64,000 bases of DNA from Gautieria morchelliformis. Lineage: Eukaryota; Basidiomycota; Agaricomycetes; Gomphales; Gomphaceae. A program made the translations under genes and the position numbers. The notes under the pieces were generated by a model. That model saw nothing but the letters and a program-made list of their open reading frames with translations, searched no databases and was not told the origin of the DNA. The stretch's first letter is position 1; every line of letters begins with the position of its first letter. This document shows, piece after piece, positions 30,825 to 41,279 of the stretch. Where the stretch lies: assembly GCA_015179125.1 (NCBI GenBank), contig WHVA01000013.1, positions 124,001 through 188,000 on the forward strand. The letters run 5' to 3'.

Positions 30825-31830
30825 TGACGGCACACACTCCAAGGTGTGTGCATCCACCCTGGGGAACCCCCAGGAGCCCCCCAGAGCTGCGAAGGACCCG
30901 CGTAAGCTGCCTTTGCCGCGCAGCGTCATCCGCGGGCCCCAGGTGCCATACCGGCCGCCCTGCTCGTTCCCAGCGAATGGGAACGGTGGTGCATGCTCCC
31001 TGGAGCATGCATCCACCTCTGGGGGCCCTCCAGAGGCCCCCAGAACCGGCCAAACATCGCGAACGCCGGGCCCGGCGCCCGCGGCCATCCACCCTCGCCT
31101 GTGGCCCCAGGGGCTGCCCTGCTCACTCACAGTGAGCGGGAACGGTGGTGCACGCTCCTTAGAGCGTGCACCCACCTCTAGGGGCCCTCCAGAGGCCCCC
31201 AGAGTCGGCCGGACGCCGCGCCCGGCGCGCAACGACACCCGCGCGCCCCAGGACCCGTCCCGGCCGCCCTGCTCACTCCCAGCGAGCGGTAACGGTGGTG
31301 CATGCTCTGTAGAGCATGCATCCACCTCTGGGGACCTTCCAGGGGTCCCCAGAGCCGGCCAGATGTTGCGCATGCCGCGCCCGGCATGCAACGACATCCG
31401 CGCGCCCCAGAGCGCACCCCGGCTGCCCCGCTCGTTCCCAACGAGCGGGAACAGGGCTGCACATCCCAAATGACGTACACCCACCACTGGGAGCCCTCAA
31501 GGGACCCCCAGACGCTGCAGGGCACCGCGAAAGCTGCCCCTGCAGCGCCGCTCCGCCCGCCCTCGCTCGCGGCCGCATGCACAGCCGCCCCCGTCAGCGG
31601 CGGGTGCCACGCGGCGCACCGTGTCCCCAGCAGACACCCAGGCTGCTGGGGCTCCCTGCCGCGTGCAAGGGCCGGCCCACAGCCGCATCCGCGTTCGCGT
31701 TCGCGTTCGCGCGTGGGCCCAGAGGCGGTCCCGGCCGCCATGCTCTCTCCTGTCAAGGAGGGAGCGTGCGGCACGCCCCAAGGGGCGTGCATCCGCATCT
31801 GGGGACCCACCAAAGGTCCCCAGAAGCTCC
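30825..31830 (+). repeat. Array of about seven hairpin modules (period about 150-160 bp)
   Basis: Each module contains several perfect inverted repeats in fixed order: H1 (around GCTC...GAGC), H2 and H3, plus a GC palindrome. H2 examples: GCACACAC/GTGTGTGC 30830-30851; TGCATGCTCC/GGAGCATGCA 30990-31011; GGTGCACGCTC/GAGCGTGCACC 31147-31172; TGCATGCTC/GAGCATGCA 31299-31320; GCACGCCCC/GGGGCGTGC 31771-31790. H3 examples: TCTGGGGGCC/GGCCCCCAGA 31018-31044; CTCTGGGGACC/GGTCCCCAGAG 31326-31354; TCTGGGGACC/GGTCCCCAGA 31798-31824. Stem bases differ between modules but pairing is kept. The modules are open in several frames on both strands, so no protein claim is made. Confidence 0.85.
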
Positions 31831-31904
31831 TGGTTGCGGCATATGTCGCAACCGCCGCATTGCCGGCCCCCTGCAGAGCCACCGCCATTCAGGGTGGCCC
31901 CTAG

Positions 31905-32190
31905 GAGATCAGGCTGCGAGATGTGGCCACGCTGGAGAACGTCCAGACGGCCCTCTGCCCATGCGGGGAACACGAAGCGCCACGTAAAAGTGCGTGACAG
32001 TCCGCAGCTAGCGAACGTGGCCACAACGCGGAAGACCCGCGACGAAAGGAACTGGACAGGCAGCAAATGCTGCCGCCAGCCGTCCCGGTCAAACAGGACG
32101 TGAAGTTCAGAAATGAACCCCAAGAGCAACCGGCTGCCCCCATGGACAGCCACAAGATGATCCAACAGATTGTCAGAAAGCTGTGCCTCT
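31905..32190 (+). pseudogene. G2 gag remnant inside G2-NA
   Basis: Reading EIRLRDVATLENVQTAL, a stop, then SERGHNAEDPRRKELDRQQM, VKFRNEPQEQP and HKMIQQIV, it aligns with the G2 N-terminal gag (19592-20113). It shows that the non-autonomous element derives from the G2 lineage. Confidence 0.8.
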
Positions 32191-32289
32191 GCCTGCATCA
32201 CATGCTTGGTGTGCACACAAATGCACATCCGTTGTGTCCAGGTCCATGGACACAATGCCCGGCGACTGTATGCAGCCGCTGGCCCATTC

Positions 32290-32870
32290 GGCCATGAAGC
32301 GGTCAAGTATTGACCGCTTCGGTAATTTCCTTGCATAGGGCTCCTCCAAGTCCTACGGGTGACATCGTGTCACAAAGCGGTCAATTATTGACCGCTTGGT
32401 TATTCCTTGCATAGGGCCCTGCCGGGTCCTATGGCTGCATAACTGCTATCCTTCGCAGTTAGGCATCAATGATGCCTAGATCATTGGCTGTTCAGTTCCC
32501 CACAGACATCACCTGTCTGTGGGTTTGAGAGCATTCAAGTTGTTCTCAACCGTGGGTTTCAGTTCAGAGGGGGAAGAACCATGCCCCCAAACCAACCAAC
32601 CACCCACTACAACCGGGGAGTGCCGGTGAAGCCGGCACAACCACTGGTGTTCAGAATGATGAACACCAGAACAGATGTGTTGGTACTATGCCAACACATT
32701 TGCCATGATGCCATGTCATGACATCATGCCATTCATGTCAGATCTGAGGCATCAGATCTGCGGTTATTCTGAGGTACATCAGAATGACCTGGTCCACACA
32801 CCCATCCCTTTCTCAAGGTCAAAGGGGCGCTTCTTTTGGCTCACCCGGTGGGTTCCTTCTAGAAGGGGAG
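32290..32870 (+). repeat. Hairpin-dense 3' region of G2-NA
   Basis: Consecutive perfect inverted repeats: AAGCGGTCAA/TTGACCGCTT at 32297-32319 and again at 32375-32397, GTGACA/TGTCAC at about 32360, AGGCATCA/TGATGCCT at about 32461-32478, CCCACAGACA/TGTCTGTGGG at about 32498-32523, GTGCCGG/CCGGCAC at 32620-32638, CTGGTGTTCA/TGAACACCAG at 32644-32669, TGTGTTGG/CCAACACA at 32676-32698. No coding potential was seen. Confidence 0.8.
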
Positions 32871-32872
32871 GG

Positions 32873-33066
32873 TGTAAAGAAGTGGATTCAGAGCGGGGGG
32901 GTCCACAAGACCCCACTGTATAGTAGTGCGTGGGAACCGCCGGCGGTTCCCCAGCTTGATCGCATCTTACTCTTACCTGTCACTACGTAGCATTCAGAAT
33001 ACCACTCATTGGTCAAGTTCTGTAGTACCCTTGTGATACAAGGTCTTAAGATCGACATCCTTTACA
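32873..33066 (+). repeat. G2-NA 3' LTR
   Basis: This is 194 bp, TGTAAAGAAGTGGATTC to CGACATCCTTTACA. The 3' half is nearly the reverse complement of the G2 LTR, including TCACTACGTAGCATTCAGAA. It carries GGGAACCG/CGGTTCCC and GGGGTC/GACCCC hairpins. TSD AACGT follows. Confidence 0.88.
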
Positions 33067-34026
33067 AACGTGCCCCACACGGGCTGCCCAATTGAGGAAG
33101 AACAATGAGAACGTGAGGCCCAACAGGCTGAGGAAGCCGCCAAAAAGCAAGAGCTGGAAGCGGCTGCCCGAGCACGAGAGCTTCAACGCTCTCACAATGC
33201 GGTTTTAAAGACGTTTGAGCAACCCATCGCAGCATATAAACATAAAGACGACTTGAAAGATATCGCAGCTGCCTTCGCCCTGGACCAACAGGGGACTATC
33301 GCACAGTTGACATCTCGGATCAAAGAGTACATGACCCTCCATCCTGAACTTGCCACCAACCCTCGCTTCCAGGCGCTTTTCTTAAAAGCGCACCGAAGCC
33401 ACAAATGATGTGCATCCATTGGAGACTCGTCTGCGGAGGTAAATCCCCCTCCACCTGCCCTTCCCCCTCTGCCTGCTGTTCCGCCTCTACCTGCACATCT
33501 TCCCCATGCGTGCATGGCCCGTGGCCTGACCCCTGCTCATGACAGGTCATTCCCTGAGTTCAGCTGCGTCCCTCTCACACGAAACCCCATGTACGTGGGC
33601 ACCCCTGTTCACCCTGGCATCCCCAGTCCCCATATGCCCTACGAGGACACGGCCCGTGGCTTCACCCCTGCTCACGACAGATCATACCGCGAGTTGGGCT
33701 CCGGTGTCCCTCTCATGTGAAACCCCGTGTATGCGGGCACCCCTGTTCTCCCTGGCATCCCCGGTATCCCTCTGCCCCACGCACGCTCGGCCCGTGGCTC
33801 GACCCCTGCCCACGACATGGCGTATCCTGAGTTCGTACCCGGCTCATCCAGTGTCCCTCTCACGCAAAACCCCGGGTACACTGGCCTCCCTTCCTCTTCC
33901 CTTCCCTTGACTGGTTTTGGTCCCTCTCAGGCCAATCCCTCCTCCGCATATTCCATGTACCCTGAGGCATCCAGACGCCCTGATCAGTCCTACGACCCTT
34001 CGTTTTGGCCGTACCATCACTATTAA
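33067..34026 (+). pseudogene. C-terminal part of the transposase: SAP-like domain and Pro-rich tandem repeats
   Basis: One frame runs from about 33090 to 34026: a coiled coil (EREAQQAEEAAKKQELEAAA), a SAP-like segment (HKDDLKDIAAAFALDQQGT, IAQLTSRIKEYMTLHPEL), a Pro-rich linker, then three copies of a roughly 45-residue repeat with the core ARG-x-TPAHDRS followed by VPLTRNPMYVGTPVHPGIP, ending DPSFWPYHHY. In-frame TGA codons at about 33406 and 33718 interrupt it. The second stands where the sister repeat has CGA, consistent with CpG to TpG decay. It belongs with 28494-30200, split by G2-NA. Confidence 0.65.
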
Positions 34027-34094
34027 GTGGGCCGCAAGTTCTATATTTCATAGTACATGTATCAATATGTAGTGTACTACTTACTTCCTCATGT

Positions 34095-34572
34095 TGTCAG
34101 GGGACACCCTGTTTTCCATTTCCAGTTCCGACACCACACCCAGTTCCGACTCCGCTTCCAGTTCCGATTCCATCTCCGCCTCCGCTTTCGGAAATGATTC
34201 CGCTTCTGGGAGAACTTCCACCAGTTTTGTTCGCCTCGCCAGTTCCACTCCAATTTCCGACTTCCACTCTCGGAACAGTGTCGGAAATCAAGCGACTCGC
34301 GTAATAGGTGGCATCAAGGGTCGATCAAGGGTCGGGGAGGTCAGGGAGGTGCAGGGTTGATGGCGGGTGCCAAGTGTTGTCCCTGGCTGCGCAGCGTAGT
34401 ATAATACGGGCTCGCTGACATTGGGGGTCCTTAGACTTTTCTCTTTGGATTTCCCCTTGTCAGGTGAGAATCCCCTCTCTTGTATGCTCTGTTCGTTTAT
34501 ACATACTTTGGATTTCCCCTTGTCAGTTGTGTGGTAGTGTGATCTCCACAACTAGCCAGGGTTGCCCTTACA
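34095..34572 (+). mobile_element. GypA solo LTR
   Basis: This is 478 bp, TGTCAGGGGACACC to TTGCCCTTACA, clearly GypA family, with the TATAATA box and AGACTTTTCT motif. The flanks are CATGT (34090-34094) and CGTGT (34573-34577), an imperfect TSD explained by one CpG to CpA change. No second LTR or internal region is present. Confidence 0.92.
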
Positions 34573-36091
34573 CGTGTACAGTAAGTAGCATACTTCTATA
34601 ATGTACTGTACTGGACACTACTCTAATGGTGTGCCGTGACGGCACTCCTAGCCGAAAGAGACAGCAATGTGTGACCCAATGGTGACAGAACATGACAGTT
34701 TGTGATGAAATCGCACAGCATCGTGTTCAAAGTCCTGTACAGCGGCCTCTGCTACGCAGGGCTCCCTTAAAAATTAAGAGAACCTTACAGAGAACAAAAT
34801 AACATTTGTAGTTTATAATCCATCCACTTTTCAGGTCTGCCTAGACTGGCATTCCGGTGCAGTAAGCAGTTTTATGCAATTTTCAAACTCCTGGTACCCG
34901 ATAGTAATCCCGTGGAGAATGTAAATATGATGTGACGGTGTTGAGGTTGTGCAGGTAGTCGAGGTAGGAGACTCGATGTAGGAGTTTGAATTTGGAACAT
35001 GTGATTGGAATTCACATGATACTTACTTATGAAAAACCGGTAAAAAGGAAAATTTCAAAGTACAATTGGAAAAGTAACTGGCACAGCTCCTAATAGAGTA
35101 CCTAGTTGAGCCTAAACAGAGGAGATACATGCACATCTGGAAAGGTGCTTTGGTGATGGCGGGGTTAATTGAGGCTTAAACGCGGTGATTGAGATTCTTA
35201 TTGATGATCGATCATCATTTTGACGCCAGGTACGTATACCACCGCGCTTCACTTTCAATTTTGGGTGGCCAATATCTCGGTGTAATTCCAAAAATTATCG
35301 GAAAGTAATCCGAATAGTACCCCAATTATGCGCTTGCGAGATTTGACCTTCTGTCCAAATAAAAATGGCATGTAACCCAAATTCCATCCAAGATTTCAGC
35401 TAGATTCTCTCCACACAAGAAATTATCACCAGTGCTATTACCCGGCTAGGCAGCCAGCTGCAGCCTCAATAATTGTAAGAAAAATTGATAGAAAGAGGTA
35501 TATAACAAGAAATGGCCCAGTAATCCTTTCCCTATGATATATAGCTGAGGCTACACTGGCATCATTTCTCGACTCACGGCCCCTCAAGCGCCACCTTTCA
35601 TGCAGCAATCAAACGTCGCACTGATATTTAGAGTACTAGATGTCATGTCCAAATTAGTAATGCGAATACCTGTTCGGTAGCACTCACAGTTACACATTGC
35701 TTTCACAATGCCCTCATCTTCACGTCGAGCAAGAGTGCCACGACGAGCACAGACAAGAAGTCGTGTCAGATCAGGATACAGATGGTAGACAAAGGACTCC
35801 ACCTCCAAAGAAAGCTAATCCTAGCCTACATCCATCTGCGGGCTTGCACTATGAGTAATAGAATTTCATACGCGCGGCTTTCTATGGCCTCATGGGTGTT
35901 GAGGAGCGATCGGAAAAGCTTAAGGATCCGATATCGCGTGGCTACTGGGTGCCAGATACGTCTTCTAAAACCCCAACCAACGATCAATATTTTCGACCTA
36001 ATTTCAATCTCACCTTCGAGAAGCAAAGAGGTGGCATAAAGACGTTGCTAAACAAATAAAAGACAAAGGACTAAGTTTTTCTCGTGCTTGT
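34573..36091. other. No recognised gene
   Basis: AT-richer, non-coding-looking sequence. Only short ORFs occur and no domain is recognised. A 42-bp segment at 35082-35123 recurs with two mismatches at 45967-46008. Confidence 0.5.
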
Positions 36092-36600
36092 CTAAAAAAC
36101 GCTGAGGTTAACACACTTACCATCGACATGATCATCGACGATTGGGCAGAGCACGGAGTGTGCAGGGAGTTGGTGGAGGAGAAGGGGGAGGAGGAGCGCC
36201 ATGCACACGGTGTAGGTATATGTGTGCGTCTGTGTGGGGATATGCGTCAGATAGGAGGGGTCAGCGCAGCGCACCCAGCTGCGCACCCGCTTGTCTTGGA
36301 ATGGGTTCAGGCCATCGACGGTCCGCCACACCCCAGTGAAGAACGCAGCGGTGAGGATGATGAGCGTGGGCGTGCGCCAGGCAGGGCGCTGGGCAGGGCG
36401 GGAGGTAGCAAGGTGAGGATGAAGGTGCGGAGGTATTGCAGGACCGTCTGCATGAGCGCAAGCACAGTAAAGTGGAAGCTGCATGCACGGCGTACAGTGC
36501 ACGACTGGGATGATCTCAGATGAGTAGAGTAGGCAGGTGAGAGCGACGCACTTGAGATATGACCCGTGCTTCGAGGCACGCATGTATGCCTGTCAAAAAA
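36092..36600 (-). pseudogene. Possible spliced gene fragment, unidentified
   Basis: Minus-strand sequence shows plausible splice sites (a GTGCGT donor after the reading HGSYLK at about 36553, a CATGCAG acceptor at about 36482, and a GTAAGT donor at about 36118). The exon between has hydrophobic stretches in two different frames (FTVLALMQTVLQYLRTFIL and TLIILTAAFFTGVW). This suggests a membrane protein gene broken by a frameshift. I cannot name it. Confidence 0.25.
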
Positions 36601-37012
36601 TGGGGTGTTCAGAGAAAAACAGTGGTACTATAGCTAGAGCTGGGTTAGGGACATCTTGTTTGTCACCTGGTTCACAAAAAGGGAATAGCTGAGTGCATGG
36701 TAAAAATGAGTTGAGGTGCTCGGAGAATTAGGCCAAGAGAACAGAGCAGAAAGCGGTTCAAAGCTGTGGAACGAAGGAGTAAAATAATAGTCTGTTATAC
36801 TACGATATAGTTGAGATCATTCTGCCTTTATATACAAAATATGAAGTCCATTGTATTACTAATATCTTCGAGCTGCTGTGCCGATGCGATGCCGGTGCAC
36901 CAGCAACCTGGGGTCGAGAGCGGTCTCGGACTTCCGGCTAAGTGCGTGCCGGCTCTGCCTCGGCGGTGTCATCGTCCCGATTACTAACACTCCCCCTCAG
37001 CGAGAATTCCCT

Positions 37013-37612
37013 TCAGCAAAATCCTAATTTCCCTAATAAATACCTATGTTGGTGCAAATCCAGTCCCTTCGTAAATATGTCCGCTACATTCTCCTTCGTC
37101 GGTACATACGTAAGTGATGCCTCATGAGAGGCCACTTTCTCACGGATGAAGTGATATGCAACATTGATATGTTTGGTACGCGCATGATACGTTGCGTCAT
37201 GCGATAGTGTGATGGCGCCTAGATTGTCTGATCGAAGTGATGTGGGCTGGGCTTGATCTATTCCTAGCTCCTTGATGAAGCGCCTCAGCCAGATCAATTG
37301 CTTGGCGCCCTCGGTAAGTGCCATGTATTCGGCCTCTGTAGTAGACAATGCGATCATTCGCTGCTTCTTCGAACTCCATGCAACGGCTCCCCCTCATAGT
37401 ATAGCTACATAGCCACTAATAGACAGTGCATCGGTTCTATTAGCATAATCCGAGTCAACGAATATTTCGAGGTCGAGACCAGCCTCTCGTCGGAAGGTTA
37501 TGCCATCGTCACGTGACCCCTTGAGGTACCTGAGCACGTGCTTGATCGCCGTCCAGTGCTCGGTTCTGTAAGTAGTAGTGAATTGGCTCAGATGTTGTAT
37601 GGTAAAGGCCAA
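37013..37612 (-). pseudogene. Copia-3 RNase H
   Basis: Minus-strand reading: HLSQFTTTYRTEHWTAIKHV, FVDSDYANRTDALSISGYV, a stop at about 37397, then MIALSTTEAEYMALTEGAKQ, LRSDNLGAITLSHD, YVPTKENVADIFTKGL. The motifs SDYAN, STTEAEY and SDN are the copia RNase H signature. A further stop (about 37618) separates it from RT. Confidence 0.88.
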
Positions 37613-37618
37613 ATCAGG

Positions 37619-38950
37619 TCACGTGCTGAGTGCTGCATACATTAATGATCCGATTGCTTTAGCGTAGGGTACTTCGGCAGTTGGACCTGTTGAGTCCATA
37701 GACATTGTGAGCTTAATCATTTTGTGTAGAGGTGTAGATACGTAATGAGCCGTTGCCATGTTGAATCGATCGAGTATGATGTCGATGTAATGTCCTTGAG
37801 ACATAGTCAGTGTTCCCTCATCCCTATTCCTCTCAACTCTAATTCCCAATATTTTCTTCATTTCTCCTAAATCTGTTAAAGGGAATTTTCCATGAAGCTC
37901 CCCCTTGAGCTTAACCATCCTTCCTTTGGAGTCAGCAAATAATCCGAAGTCATCTACGTATACTGATATGACTTCGATTGCGTCCTTGTCTTGTCTGATG
38001 TAGACGCATTCATCGGCTGTACTTTGATGAAAGCCGAGATCGAGTAGTGATTTGCGTAAGCGCTGATGCCAAGCTCGTCCCGATTGCTTGAGTCCATAGA
38101 GCGCTCTGTGTATTCTTAGAATGCGTCCAGATCCATCATCAAAACTGTCGGGCTGACGCATGTAGATCTCCTCATCTATAGTTGAATTCAGATAGGCGCC
38201 TTTGACATCCATCATTTCGATTTCCCAATCGAGTGTGTTTGCGATGGATAATAGAACACGTAGTGAATCAAACTTGACCACAGGTGAAGTTATCTCGTAG
38301 TAATCCATCCCTGGCCTCTGTGTGAATCCTTGAGCCACAACCCTTGCTTTCGCTTTGTCAAATTGTCCATCCGGTTGTGTTTTGACAGTGTATACCCATC
38401 GGCAACCGATGGCTACTCGTCCGTGTGGTAGTTCTGTTAATTCCCATGTTCCTAGTGTCTTATGTTGATCCATTTCAATTTCCATCGCTTTCTCCCAGAT
38501 CGGCGCATCATCACGTGATACCGCCGCTCTGTAATTCTCAGGTTCAGTGACGATTTCTCTCATTATGTAAACCTGCTCGGTGCGTCCTGAATCATTCAGC
38601 TTCCGGTAATCCGGTCTTTGTGTGATACGCGCGCTCCGTCGAACCTGTGGAGCTGGCGCTTGTTCAGGTGGATCAGGAACGGGCGCCATCTGGGGTGATG
38701 ACGTCTGCGGGGTAGATGGGATCGGGTCCGGCACATGCTCGCGTGGTGAGTGCTCCCCCTCGAGCGGTGCTGTAGTAGTGTCGTCATCGTCGTTATCTGG
38801 GATAGGGTAGAGTTTATCATCATCTTCGTCGAATGTGATATTTCTTGAGATTTGAACGTGCTTTGAGGCTTTATTGTAATACCTCCAGGCTTTTGCATGT
38901 TCAGCTACTCCGACGAATATATGTTCTTCTGCCTTTGGATCAAGTTTGGC
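37619..38950 (-). pseudogene. Copia-3 reverse transcriptase and integrase-RT linker
   Basis: It encodes the linker RRSARITQRPDYRKLND and a full copia RT: WEKAMEIEMDQHKTLGTWEL, ARVVAQGFTQRPGMDYYE, EMMDVKGAYLNSTI, HRALYGLKQSGRAWHQRL, and the catalytic ISVYVDDFGLF. It is open for about 370 residues. Upstream, a TGA (about 38954) interrupts VPDQR-stop-AKLDPKAEEH. Confidence 0.9.
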
Positions 38951-40255
38951 TCAACGTTGATCTGGCACCATAACCCAGCAATTTGTCCTGAATTCCTCTA
39001 GACGTGCTATGTTCGGCTTCTTGCCAAATAGTGCCTGGAATGGCGTTGCGTCATCTCCAAGCACTCGCGTGGGTGATCAATTTTTGATATAACACGCGTA
39101 AGCCATGGCCTTGGGCGAGAGTATTTTTGGCAAGTTCTTGGCAAATATCATTGCCCGTGCGTGCTCGAGTAAGGTCCGGTTGAGTCGTTCGGCGATTCCA
39201 TTCTGGGCTGGGGAGTATGGAGCTGTGGTCTCCATGATAATGCCATATTTTGCACAAAATTCCTTGAAATTTTTATTGACATATTCCCCTCCATTATCCG
39301 AGCGAAACCTCTTCAATTTCTGACCTGTTTGGGTCTCGAGGAATGCTTTGTACGTCTCGAAGTGCATGAGCGCTTCATCTTTGGCGCTCCCGAAATAGAT
39401 GACCGTGTACCTAGATTTGATGTCCGTGAAAGAATAGAAGTACTTTTCACGTGATGGTCCCTCGGTCTGGGCAGGCCCCCATACATCGGATACTGTTAGG
39501 TCACCGACCTGTTCTACAGTGTCCTCGGCTCTTTTGGGGAATGGCTCCACATGCCGTTTGCCTTGTATGCATGCTTTGCACTGGCTTGGCTCGTTTGACT
39601 CGTCGATCTCAAGTCCAGTAACTAGATCGTTAGATTTCAACATCTTTATAGAATTTATGTTGACGTGCCTGAGTATCCTGTGCCATTTGTCCCATGACCG
39701 TCCCTTTGCCGCTGCGGCAAAGTCCCGTGCCTCAATTGATCGAGTGACCCGTGCCTTCATACAGAATAGCCTCCCGCACTTCTGTCCCTGTGCAAAAATA
39801 ACTCCGGCGCGTGTTTTGAATTCGACGCCGGTGCCTGTAACTGTGGCCGTGTTGTCCTTATCAGTTAGACGCCCTACACTGATAAGGTTGTTCGGCGCAT
39901 CTGGTGCATGCTTGACGTCATGTAGTTCGATCGTGTTCATCTTGGCGCTGACCTTGAATTCCATGTATATAGTGCCTCGGCATTGTGTGTGTAGTACCGC
40001 ATCAGGTGAAATTCCTTCAATTTCTGATGGGTCCTCGGCATAGCTAGCGAAATCATTTCGGCTTCGGGCTATGTGTGTTGTTGCCACTGAATCGGCTAGC
40101 CAGTCGGATGCAGATATAGCACTGTATGCTACCTCTTTGGATACAAATGCGAAATCCTTTTCTTCTGCTTGTTTAACTGTCTCTTTGTTCCCTGATTTGA
40201 ACCACTTTGGTGCTTGGCCTTCCTTGCCGCCACCTTTCGCCCAGCAGTCCTTCAC
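38951..40255 (-). pseudogene. Copia-3 protease and integrase
   Basis: The reading includes the protease-like WLADSVATTHIARS, GAG-pre-integrase (WHRILRHVNINS, CKACIQGKRH), and integrase Asp (LTVSDVWGPAQ), Asp (FRSDNGGEYV) and Glu (SPAQNGIAERLNRT). A TGA at about 39077 (between CYIKN and SPTRVL) breaks the ORF. It is otherwise open for about 390 residues. Confidence 0.9.
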
Positions 40256-40965
40256 GTAATGACCCTTCTTGCCGCAATTTCAGCACTTTCCCTTTGTTGC
40301 TCCTGAGTCATCTTTCCTGGGCCTGTGACGTCGTTGCGCCTTAAGCGCCGTCTGCCGTGCCGATCCAGCTTTCCGTGCTCGATCCTCATCGAGGACTCGA
40401 GCTATTAATATATCAGCTGTCGTCCCGGCTCCACTAGCGTTTACTGCCGTAATAAATGCCGACCAAGAATCTGGTAATGATGTCAGCAACGTGTTCGAGA
40501 ACTCGGTGTCACTGATGTAATGTCCCCGCGCATTCAGTTCCTGTTGAATGCCGCGGAGCTTGCGTACGTGCTCCTCCATGTTCACGGCGTCCTCGGCAAG
40601 CGTCTGGAAGAAATCTCTTCGGAGATTTACAATCCCACGGCTCCCTTAGATTCGAATATTGCTTGTAAACTAGTCCATACAGCAAATGCAGACATTGTCT
40701 GATTGATGTAAACTAGCTGTTCATCGGCGACTCTGAGGCAAATCTCTTTTCTAGCTTTCTTGTCCTTCCTTCTCCAATCGTCGATTTCCTGCTGCTCAGT
40801 CACAGTGACGTTGTCGGCATCTGCCGGTCTCGGTTCCGTCTCCCTGCCGATAGCCACATCCCACAGATCTAAATCATCGAGTATCCACTCGAGCCGCCGG
40901 CGCCACACCGCGTAATTATCCCCGTTCAAGGGATCGATCTTGTACGTGTTATTGCTACTCGACAT
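40256..40965 (-). pseudogene. Copia-3 gag
   Basis: The start is ATG 40965 (MSSSNNTYKIDPLNGDNYAV), with copia gag features (WRRRLEWILDDLDLWDVAIG). A frameshift at about 40600 leads to the segment MEEHVRKLRGIQQELNARGH. The zinc knuckle should read CWNCGKKGHYVKDC, but the Trp codon is TGA (about 40278). Confidence 0.88.
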
Positions 40966-41040
40966 CGTTGATTGGTATTGAGTTGGTGGATTATAGAGTG
41001 TAGTTGGAGTAGGTTAGATTTGTAGTAGTTTTAGTTATGC

Positions 41041-41055
41041 GCGGGGCCCATAACC
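41041..41055 (-). other. Copia-3 primer-binding site (half-tRNA type)
   Basis: Minus-strand GGTTATGGGCCCCGC follows the 5' LTR. It is the same initiator-tRNA anticodon-arm complement as in copia-1 and copia-2, although the three elements are otherwise not all close relatives. Confidence 0.75.
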
Positions 41056-41279
41056 TGTGGAACGAAGGAGTTATAATAAAACTGATATTCTACGATCTAT
41101 ACAAGATCGTCTGTCCTTATATACTAAATATGATGTTCCTATATTACTAATCCTTCGAGCTGATGCTGTGCCGATGCCGTGCCGGTGCACCAGCATCCCG
41201 GAGTCAAGAGTGATCTCGAACTTCCGGCTAAGTGCGTGCCGGCTCTGCCTCGGCCGTATTATCGTCCCGATTACTAACA

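Larger units (their letters stand above)
30201..33066 (+). mobile_element. G2-NA: non-autonomous LTR element of the G2 family
   Basis: This is 2866 bp with TSD AACGT (30196-30200 and 33067-33071). The LTRs (30201 to about 30376, and 32873-33066) match the G2 LTR in reverse complement (ends TGTAAAG and CCTTTACA). A PPT AGAAGGGGAGGG precedes the 3' LTR. There is no pol. The only recognisable coding remnant is a G2 gag piece (31905-32190, reading RLRDVATLENVQTALC and AVPVKQDVKFRNEPQEQP). The rest consists of hairpins and GC-rich tandem units. It inserted into the transposase gene, supplying its apparent stop codon. Confidence 0.9.
36765..41279 (-). mobile_element. Copia-3: decayed Ty1/copia element
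   Basis: LTRs at 36765-36989 and 41056-41279 (225 and 224 bp, TGTGGAACGAAGGAGT to GATTACTAACA) are noticeably diverged from each other. The PPT is GAGGGGGAG beside the left LTR and the PBS is at 41041-41055. The order on minus is gag, protease, integrase, RT, RNase H. At least five stop codons and one frameshift are present. The flanks AAAGC and AACGT do not form a TSD. Confidence 0.92.

Noticed and set aside
30505-31904. Long ORFs on both strands across the hairpin array (about 265 codons on minus, about 210 on plus)
   Set aside because: GC-rich tandem repeats keep many frames open at once. The conserved feature is stem pairing, not a peptide, and no known domain is seen.
34573-36091. A host gene in the AT-richer gap
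   Set aside because: Only ORFs under about 85 codons, without consistent splice sites or motifs.
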